Shown: positions 4,843 to 10,651 of the stretch, piece after piece
Layout: every line of letters begins with the position of its first letter
Numbering within the stretch: position 1 is the stretch's first letter
Assembly: GCA_049315745.1 (NCBI GenBank)
Contig: JBMOJO010000119.1
Span: forward strand, 1 to 10,651
DNA: 10,651 bases
Direction: 5' to 3'
DNA from: JADJPL01 sp049315745
GTDB lineage: Bacteria; Bacteroidota; Bacteroidia; Chitinophagales; Saprospiraceae
The notes under the pieces: model-generated
The model's input: the letters and a program-made list of their open reading frames with translations, nothing else
What the model was told of the DNA's origin: nothing
Databases searched by the model: none
Program-made: the position numbers and the translations under genes

Positions 4843-7590
4843 TTAGCCCGTATTTTTTAGTCCGCCGGAGATTGCGGTGGTAATCAGGAGCAATTTGTTG
4901 AGGAGTTGGGCGGAACCAGAGTGGGAAGAAGGACTTATCTCGCGCCACAGGCGGATATTTTCGACGTGCAGTTCATGGAGGCGGTGGAGGGTTTGGCGTC
5001 GGCGGTTGGTATTTTCGAGGAGGGCCATGCGGCGGTTTTCTGCACTGCTTCCGAAGAGTTCGCGAACGAGGAGGATACTTCTTTCAAATTCTTCAAGAAT
5101 ATCGGTGAGGAATTTGTTGCCGATAGCGTGGTCATCAGTGAGGCCGGCATAGTATTTCATCATTTGAGGATCTGCATTGAAGAGGTTAGTTTCGACATGG
5201 ATGAGGGAGTATCGGAGAAAGGGCCATTCGTCTGCCATTTTCCGGATAGCCTGGTAATATTCGGGCACTTGGGTTTTGAGGGTTTCGAGGGCATACCCTA
5301 CCCCATACCAGGCGGTGAGGTTAAAGCGGGATTGGTTCCAGCTAAAGACCCAGGGGATCGCGCGCAGGTCGGAGAGGGTGCGTTTTCCGGAGCGGCGGGA
5401 AGGGCGGGACCCGATTCTGCTCTGTTCGAGGATATCAATAGGCGTAGCCTGGCTATGGAAGCGGATGAAATCGGGGTGATGAATCAGTTCTTGATATTTT
5501 GCGAGGGAGAGGCGGGCAAGGGATTCCATAGCTTCGCTGATATTTCCGGGGGCTGCCTTTTCCGGACGGGGAAAAGCTTTTTGGAGAGTGGTGCCTGCAA
5601 GAAGCATTTCCAGGTTATAAGTAGCGTTGAGGAGGTTGGCAAACTGTTGGGCAATTGTCTCCCCCTGAACCGTGAGTTTCATCTGCCCGCTCATGGTGCC
5701 AGGGGGCATACTTTCGAGGAAGCGGTGATATTTTCCGCCTCCACGACTGATCGTGCCGCCGATTCCATGGAAGAAGCGGAGGCGGATACCGTGTTTTTCT
5801 GCGACCTGGGTCAGGGAACACTCGGCCTGGTATATTGCCCATCTGCTTGCGAGGATACCACCGTCTTTATTGCTATCGGAATACCCCAACATGACTTCCT
5901 GGAAATTTCCTGTTTTTTGCAGGCGTTTTCGGGTAGCCGGATGTGCGAGGAACGCATCGAGGATTAGAGGGGCATTATGGAGGTCTTCTATTGTTTCAAA
6001 GAGGGGGACCACTTGTATTGGGGTATCGAAGATACCGGCTTCGCGGAGGAACAGATAAACGAGCAGGAGATCGCTGAGGCTACGGGTCATACTGACGATA
6101 AAAGCTCCTATACCCTCATGGCCATAGGTGGAAATATACTCCTGTACTGTTCGGTAGCAAGCCAGCAATTCATCAGCTTCTGGCCCTGCGGAGGCTTTTG
6201 CGTTTAGAAAAGGCCGTTTTCCTTTTAGCTCTCCGGTTAGGAAAGCCATTCGTTGCTCTTCTGTCCAGGTGCTATACCTGAAGTCCTGAACAGAGGCAGC
6301 CTGGAGTATATGTTCAAAGGCTTTTTCATGAAATTGGCTGTTTTGCCTGATATCGAGCCGGGCGAGGTGGAAGCCAAAGCATTGGACTTGCCGCTCAACG
6401 GGGAAGAGGATTTCTTCTGCGATGCGATTGGCTCCGATATCGAGGAGGCTTTGGCGGAACAATCGGAGGTCGGCCTGTAGGTAGGCGGCAGAAGGATATG
6501 CAAGGACGGGATTTTCGTGGGCGCCGGCAAGGGTGTTTTCCAGTTTGAGGCATACAAGACTGAGAAATTGTCTCCAGGGTTCTTTGGGATTTCGATCAAC
6601 GGCGGACTTTCCTGCGGCACCGAGGGCTGATTGCCACCGGGCAATGGTCGTGAGGAGTGGATTGGGCTTTGGATTGTTCAATTCAGAGAAGCTTATCCGG
6701 GCGGCGAGATCTTGGATTTGTTTTCGTAGAATAAGGAGGGCTGCTTTTCGATGCTCGAGGAGGGTGCTTCTAGTGACGTCTGCACTGACGTAGGGATGCC
6801 CGTCGCGATCGCCGCCGACCCAACTGCCGAAGCGGAGCAGGGGGTATTGTTCGGGAAAGAGGAGTTTGTCGGGGTTGAAACCTGCGTCTTTCCAGGCATA
6901 TTTAAGGCGCCGATCGCTTTGTTGGAGTGCCAGAGGGAAGACTTTGGTAAAATAATACATGACATTATTCCGCTCGGAGACGACATCAGGTTTTTCGAGG
7001 TTGACTTCTCCGGTACGCCACCAGCATTCGAGCAAGGCTTTGATTTCGTCATCAATACCTGTTCGCTCGGATTTTGACCATACGGTATTTTCTTTTTTTA
7101 CGAGGAGGAGATAAATTTCGCGATGGAGTTCGAGGATTGAAACCCGTTTAGCTTCGGTGGGGTGAGCGGTAAGGACTGGGGTAACGGAGATTTCTGGCAG
7201 GAGTGCGGCGATTTGGTCTTCTGTCAGGCCATTTTTTTTCAGTCGTTGGAAGGTTTGGCCCCAGGATCCGCGGATAGCTGATATGCCGAGGGCATTTTCG
7301 AGTTTTCGGCGGAACTGGACGGAGGTATTTTCTTCTACCAGGTTCATGAGCTGAAAGGAGATACTCAGGGCCTGGATGAGTTTTTCATCGGCGCCCGGTT
7401 TTTGAGGTATGCCGGTTTCAGTATTTTCCTGTCCGTCAACCGGTACGGCGGAGGCAATTTCATTTTCTCCGAGGGAGCAGAGCACTTCACGGAAAAGCTG
7501 GAGGATTTCGCGGAGGTCGTCCCTGTTTTTCTGGAGGCCCTGGGCCTCGATGGAATGTTGTTTGGATTGTTTGGGTGCTAAGGTGTTCAT
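4843..7590 (-). CDS. ppc: Phosphoenolpyruvate carboxylase
   Basis: The enzyme adds bicarbonate to phosphoenolpyruvate to give oxaloacetate and phosphate, replenishing the TCA cycle in the cytoplasm. At 915 residues it is normal length (E. coli 883). Visible motifs are TAHPTEAKR (141-149) with catalytic His143; FGSWVGGDRDGHP (254-266); LDIRQNS (412-418); VPLFETIEDL (528-537); GYSDSNKDGG (569-578); FHGIGGTISRGGG (607-619) with Arg616, equivalent to E. coli Arg587; QGETIAQQ; IGSRPSRR; DLRAIPWVFSWNQ; and the C-terminal NTG. The unusual residue is Ile610, where E. coli has Arg581 in GRGG. The ATG at 7590 is preceded by a 24-bp inverted-repeat segment and no Shine-Dalgarno. It lies 29 bp after the helicase fusion gene, so co-transcription is possible; no promoter was recognised in the gap. 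No terminator is seen before the next promoter. Confidence 0.97.
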   Translation of the reverse strand: MNTLAPKQSKQHSIEAQGLQKNRDDLREILQLFREVLCSLGENEIASAVPVDGQENTETGIPQKPGADEKLIQALSISFQLMNLVEENTSVQFRRKLENALGISAIRGSWGQTFQRLKKNGLTEDQIAALLPEISVTPVLTAHPTEAKRVSILELHREIYLLLVKKENTVWSKSERTGIDDEIKALLECWWRTGEVNLEKPDVVSERNNVMYYFTKVFPLALQQSDRRLKYAWKDAGFNPDKLLFPEQYPLLRFGSWVGGDRDGHPYVSADVTRSTLLEHRKAALLILRKQIQDLAARISFSELNNPKPNPLLTTIARWQSALGAAGKSAVDRNPKEPWRQFLSLVCLKLENTLAGAHENPVLAYPSAAYLQADLRLFRQSLLDIGANRIAEEILFPVERQVQCFGFHLARLDIRQNSQFHEKAFEHILQAASVQDFRYSTWTEEQRMAFLTGELKGKRPFLNAKASAGPEADELLACYRTVQEYISTYGHEGIGAFIVSMTRSLSDLLLVYLFLREAGIFDTPIQVVPLFETIEDLHNAPLILDAFLAHPATRKRLQKTGNFQEVMLGYSDSNKDGGILASRWAIYQAECSLTQVAEKHGIRLRFFHGIGGTISRGGGKYHRFLESMPPGTMSGQMKLTVQGETIAQQFANLLNATYNLEMLLAGTTLQKAFPRPEKAAPGNISEAMESLARLSLAKYQELIHHPDFIRFHSQATPIDILEQSRIGSRPSRRSGKRTLSDLRAIPWVFSWNQSRFNLTAWYGVGYALETLKTQVPEYYQAIRKMADEWPFLRYSLIHVETNLFNADPQMMKYYAGLTDDHAIGNKFLTDILEEFERSILLVRELFGSSAENRRMALLENTNRRRQTLHRLHELHVENIRLWREISPSSHSGSAQLLNKLLLITTAISGGLKNTG

Positions 7591-7614
7591 AAGATTATAC
7601 GATTAGGTAATCTT
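7591..7614 (-). repeat. Inverted repeat immediately upstream of the ppc start
   Basis: AAGATTA (7591-7597) and TAATCTT (7608-7614) form a perfect 7-bp dyad around a 10-nt spacer, touching the ppc start codon. In mRNA it could form a weak AU-rich hairpin over the ribosome landing site; in DNA it could be an operator. It has no T-run and is AT-rich, so chance is a real possibility. Confidence 0.4.
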
Positions 7615-7619
7615 TCATA

Positions 7620-10487
7620 CTACCAGTTCCATCGTTTTCGCCATTCTTCTTCTTCTTTTCTGCGCTGGGCGAGCATTTTTTCCATTAGCTTTCGATGCTG
7701 TTCCCTGAATTTCGCGTTGAGTTTCTCCTGTCCGCGGGCAGTAATTTCCATGTTTCGTTCCCGGGTCATTTTGGGAATGAGCATGATATCATAGACGTTC
7801 ATCCAGGAATCTTCGTCCACGAGTACTTCGAGGTCTGGGTTAAGTACATAGATCCCTCTGAAAAGGCGGAGGAATAATTTTTTATTGTAGGGGTCGTCGC
7901 GCTCAATTTCGTTTTTAGAGAGAATGGCGTTGAGGTAATTGCGTTTTTTTCGGTATTGGGGCAGGATGAGGTCGGGAAACGGAGCGGTTGCGTTCATGAC
8001 ATCGTCCATAGACAGGCCTTGGTCCTGATGTTCTTCTTTTTTAAAGACGATACCTGGCTGGGCGGCGGCAAACAAGTGGAAGAGGAAGAATTCTGCACTT
8101 CTGGAGGGGATTTTGACGAGATGTCCTTCTACTTTGACTTTCAGATGGTCGTGTTTTAGTTTGGAATAGAGCGGGGAGAATTGCTGTTCGAGGAATTTTT
8201 GGTTAATAATGGCATTTTGGAAAGCGATCCTGAATGCGTTGGCGCCAAAGTTATCGCAGGCATTTACATTGGCACCTTGTTCGATAAGAAAATGGGCAAT
8301 TTTGATTGCACCAGATTTAATGGCGGCGAGGAGTGGGGTAAGGTTGAACTCGTCTCTGTAGTCTATTCCATATTTTTTGATGTTTTCGACGATCTTTTTT
8401 GTATCATCGGCTTTATATACGGCGTATCCCCTTCGGAAAATTGCGTTGCGCTCCTCGTTGGGTTTATCGGCGCGACGGTATTTTAATTCGGAGAGTTTTT
8501 TGATCGTTTCATTATCGTTATAGATCAGTGCGAAATCAAAAAGGCGGTCTTTGGCTTTTTTGTTGAAGAATTCAGGGTTTAGGGCTTGTTTTCTGAGGGT
8601 TTCGAGTTCGGCCATCGTAATTGGCGTCCATGGGGTTTTTTGGGTTTTGAGAATGTTGCTGTGTATGCGTTCGGCCTGTTCCAATTTACCTTGTTGTTCG
8701 AGGCGGCGGGCTTCACGTTGCCATTCTTCTATAGAGGACTGGGATTCTTTCATGTCGAATTTTTGGCGTTGTTCGCCGAATCCGAGCAAATCGAGCAGAG
8801 GGTGTTTGCGGGCATTTTCGAGGATATAGAGGTTTCGAACAGCCCGGGTCATGGCCACATAGAAGGAGTTAATGTAGAATTTATAGGCATCGAGGGATTT
8901 ATCGGATTTATCCTTAGCCCGGGCATACCGGAGTTCGCTGGTTTCCAGTTCTTCCCGGGAGACGCCACTGGAAATTTCCGTAAATTCACGGGTATATTGG
9001 GATACAAAGTTGACGAGGATAATATTTTCATATTCGAGGCCTTTGGCTTCCTGTACGGAGAAGATGAGGGGTGTTTGAAAGGTTTTATTTGCTTCGGCCT
9101 TGTCTTCCTGGTTCATGACTATGATCGCGTATTGGGCCGATCGGGAGGTTTTTCGGTTGAGTTCCTGTTTTATCTGGTTGTTGTCAGGAAGAAAGATTAC
9201 TTCCCCGACTTTTTGGGAGACCGGGTTGACGAGGTAGGTACTTTCCCGGTCAATAGAGCCAAAGCGGGCATTTTTGATTTTCAGGAGCCGGTTGGCCACA
9301 TCGGTTACCTGTGGGGAGTTTCTGTAGTTTGCACGGAGAATGCGCACATCGTTTGGGAGGGTATCCTGGGAGTAGAACATAGACTTGACATTGGCCCAGG
9401 AGAAGTAGTTCGGGTGGACGATTTGGTTAGAGTCACCACAGAGGATAAAATTTCCGGATTTTTTAAGGGATTTCAGCAAGATAAAGAGTTGGGCATTCGT
9501 GAGGTCCTGGACTTCGTCCACGATAATAAAATCGTATTTAGGTTGGGAAAGCGGCTGCCAATGGATGGCGACCATACTAGGGTCGTAATAGTTGTTTTCC
9601 TCCAGGAAGCGCAGGTATTTTTCGAAGAGGTCATAAATCTGAGGCCTTTCATCGGGTGTGAAAACTGATTGTCGGATTCCGAGGGAGAGATATTGTTGTC
9701 GGGAGAGGAAGGGTTGTTCGGTGTTCATACCGACGAGTACGCCCCGGAATTCTTCATATATTTTGTAGCTATCGCGAATTTTGATCGTATTTCGGTGGCG
9801 TACAAACCAGCCATCGAAGGCGCGGAAGGATATTTCCCTTCCTTGGGGTATGCGAATAGTTTCGAGAAATTCTTTAAAGGATAGGAAATCTACTTCATGG
9901 CTTTCGTTGCTGTAATAATTCGAGGCGTAGAGTTGTTGGGAATTTTCAACGAGGAAGGGTGAAAGTGTAACATAGAGGATACTGCCACGAAGCATTTTTA
10001 TTTTTTCCAGGGTCAGGGCTGTTTTTCCGCTTCCCGCAGAGCCGATAACGATCAGCGGGGGCGGAAGGTGGAATATTGAGTCTTGGTCTTCATCGAAAGA
10101 AATAACTTTATCGAGTAAATGGAAATAGGCAGACTTGGGGTTTAGGTAAGGAAGGGCCGGGCAATCCTCTTCAGGCATTTGTTCGGGTTTGGCGATGGGG
10201 AGGAGTTTGGTCTCGTCCACTTCTGCCCCCTGGAGGAACCTGGAGGAGGCATAGTCATGGTGCATGACAATTTCGAGCAGGAGCAGGTATTTTCTGTCCC
10301 CAAACCTGGCAAAGCGAAAGATCAGCCTGTTGGTATCATCGAGTTTTGCCCGATATAGCCCGGTGTTGGTCATTTTTTTGACATCTGCGCCTATAAAATT
10401 CCCATTCTGCAGTTGGGCGACAGTTTTGTTGTACTGTTTTTTGATTTTTGAGGCATCAATGTCTGTGTAGTACAAGATGTCTATCAT
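7620..10487 (-). CDS. RelE-like / UvrD-type SF1 helicase / ankyrin fusion protein
   Basis: This is a predicted ATP-dependent nucleic-acid motor of unknown role, 955 residues long. Residues 1-85 resemble the RelE/ParE toxin fold: GLYRAKLDDTNRLIFRF (43-59), LLLLEIVMHHDY (68-79). The helicase core follows: Walker A GSAGSGKT (149-156), motif II DEVQD (324-328), motif III GDSNQ (351-355), motif IV region ANYRNSP (386-392), motif V QEAKGLEY (479-486) and motif VI VAMTRA (544-549). A charged segment (580-620), then NLTPLLAAIKSGAIKIAHFL (715-734) and IEQGANVNACDNFGANAF (735-752), give one to two ankyrin repeats. Residues 770-955 are unrecognised and end in a basic/acidic coil with a WRKRWNW tail. The ATG at 10487 has no Shine-Dalgarno; CATATTTG at 10512-10505 is a weak -7 candidate without a clear -33. 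DEVQD...GDSNQIVHP recalls the helicase region of animal TRANK1, also ankyrin-linked, but this is from memory. A defence or stress role is speculative. Confidence 0.85.
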   Translation of the reverse strand: MIDILYYTDIDASKIKKQYNKTVAQLQNGNFIGADVKKMTNTGLYRAKLDDTNRLIFRFARFGDRKYLLLLEIVMHHDYASSRFLQGAEVDETKLLPIAKPEQMPEEDCPALPYLNPKSAYFHLLDKVISFDEDQDSIFHLPPPLIVIGSAGSGKTALTLEKIKMLRGSILYVTLSPFLVENSQQLYASNYYSNESHEVDFLSFKEFLETIRIPQGREISFRAFDGWFVRHRNTIKIRDSYKIYEEFRGVLVGMNTEQPFLSRQQYLSLGIRQSVFTPDERPQIYDLFEKYLRFLEENNYYDPSMVAIHWQPLSQPKYDFIIVDEVQDLTNAQLFILLKSLKKSGNFILCGDSNQIVHPNYFSWANVKSMFYSQDTLPNDVRILRANYRNSPQVTDVANRLLKIKNARFGSIDRESTYLVNPVSQKVGEVIFLPDNNQIKQELNRKTSRSAQYAIIVMNQEDKAEANKTFQTPLIFSVQEAKGLEYENIILVNFVSQYTREFTEISSGVSREELETSELRYARAKDKSDKSLDAYKFYINSFYVAMTRAVRNLYILENARKHPLLDLLGFGEQRQKFDMKESQSSIEEWQREARRLEQQGKLEQAERIHSNILKTQKTPWTPITMAELETLRKQALNPEFFNKKAKDRLFDFALIYNDNETIKKLSELKYRRADKPNEERNAIFRRGYAVYKADDTKKIVENIKKYGIDYRDEFNLTPLLAAIKSGAIKIAHFLIEQGANVNACDNFGANAFRIAFQNAIINQKFLEQQFSPLYSKLKHDHLKVKVEGHLVKIPSRSAEFFLFHLFAAAQPGIVFKKEEHQDQGLSMDDVMNATAPFPDLILPQYRKKRNYLNAILSKNEIERDDPYNKKLFLRLFRGIYVLNPDLEVLVDEDSWMNVYDIMLIPKMTRERNMEITARGQEKLNAKFREQHRKLMEKMLAQRRKEEEEWRKRWNW

Positions 10488-10579
10488 GAATGAAGCTTTG
10501 TTGGCAAATATGGAGGGAATTCCCGGCAGTATTTAGAAATATAAAAATAGCGCAATTTTTTCTATTCACCAGAGGGGGG

Positions 10580-10613
10580 GGATTGTGTCAAAAGTCTGGG
10601 GTTGTGTAAAAAG
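10580..10613 (+). repeat. Imperfect 15-bp tandem repeat, 19-bp period
   Basis: GGATTGTGTCAAAAG (10580-10594) and GGGTTGTGTAAAAAG (10599-10613) match at 13 of 15 positions. The second copy lies inside the right 50-bp inverted repeat and the first lies outside it. The GTGT(C/A)AAAAG block resembles the ends of some insertion sequences, but no transposase is present. A run of 8 G bases (10574-10581) lies just before it. Confidence 0.6.
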
Positions 10614-10646
10614 GTTTTTGCCGCCTTCGGCGGCAGAATTTTCTTT
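10597..10646. repeat. Right copy of the 50-bp perfect inverted repeat
   Basis: This is the exact reverse complement of 6-55. It includes the same GC-rich hairpin (about 10619-10635), here followed outward by a T-rich AGAATTTTCTTT. It lies 109 bp upstream of the helicase-fusion start, so unlike the left copy it is not downstream of any gene in this window. Read leftward it could end a gene outside the window. Only 5 bp beyond it are visible, and they share no direct repeat with the 5 bp outside the left copy. Confidence 0.9.
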
Positions 10647-10651
10647 GGATG

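Noticed and set aside
4906..5967. 353-codon plus-strand frame opposite ppc
   Set aside because: Antisense shadow of a full-length PEP carboxylase with intact motifs.
8586..9668. 360-codon plus-strand frame opposite the helicase fusion
   Set aside because: Antisense shadow; the minus-strand frame has all helicase motifs in order.
1..10651. Classical composite transposon or IS bounded by the edge repeats
   Set aside because: No transposase or recombinase is encoded, the cargo is mainly housekeeping, and the 5 bp visible outside each repeat do not form a target-site duplication.
1..10651. CRISPR array, tRNA or rRNA genes
   Set aside because: No regularly spaced direct repeats and no cloverleaf or rRNA-like sequence were seen in the intergenic regions.

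Overview
The window reads as chromosomal DNA of a member of the Bacteroidota, probably an environmental lineage; I cannot place it lower. The reasons are: (i) a near-ideal Bacteroidota promoter, TTG-N20-TAACTTTG, at 4809-4839; (ii) no Shine-Dalgarno sequence before any of the seven starts, most of which have AT-rich leaders; (iii) a creD / winged-helix / six-helix membrane protein trio of a kind I associate with this phylum. All seven genes lie on the minus strand, so transcription runs from right to left.

Layout in the direction of transcription. At 10487-7620 is a 955-residue fusion protein: a RelE/ParE-like N-terminal domain, a UvrD-type superfamily 1 helicase core, an ankyrin segment and an unrecognised basic C-terminus. 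After 29 bp comes ppc (phosphoenolpyruvate carboxylase, 7590-4843), which supplies oxaloacetate to the TCA cycle. A strong promoter then starts a three-gene unit: a six-helix membrane protein (4790-4167), a winged-helix regulator coupled to it by a GTGA overlap (4170-3874), and creD (3748-2423). A GC-rich intrinsic terminator closes this unit. A 240-bp intergenic region with TGCCA-N3-TGGC palindromes leads into groES (2182-1904) and groEL (1855-221), which end at a textbook terminator (166-195).

The most striking structural feature is a 50-bp perfect inverted repeat at the two edges (6-55 and 10597-10646). Each copy contains a GC-rich hairpin. The repeats enclose the whole seven-gene block, with only 5 bp visible outside each. 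No transposase, integrase, RNA gene or CRISPR array is present. Most of the content is housekeeping. The less ordinary parts are the RelE-like/helicase/ankyrin fusion, the edge repeats, the palindromes before groES, and an Ile in place of a normally conserved Arg in the ppc active-site loop.

Likely functional grouping: groES-groEL form the chaperonin. The membrane protein, regulator and creD form a probable envelope-related regulatory unit of unknown trigger. ppc is central metabolism. The helicase fusion may act in nucleic-acid processing, stress response or defence, but nothing nearby fixes its role.
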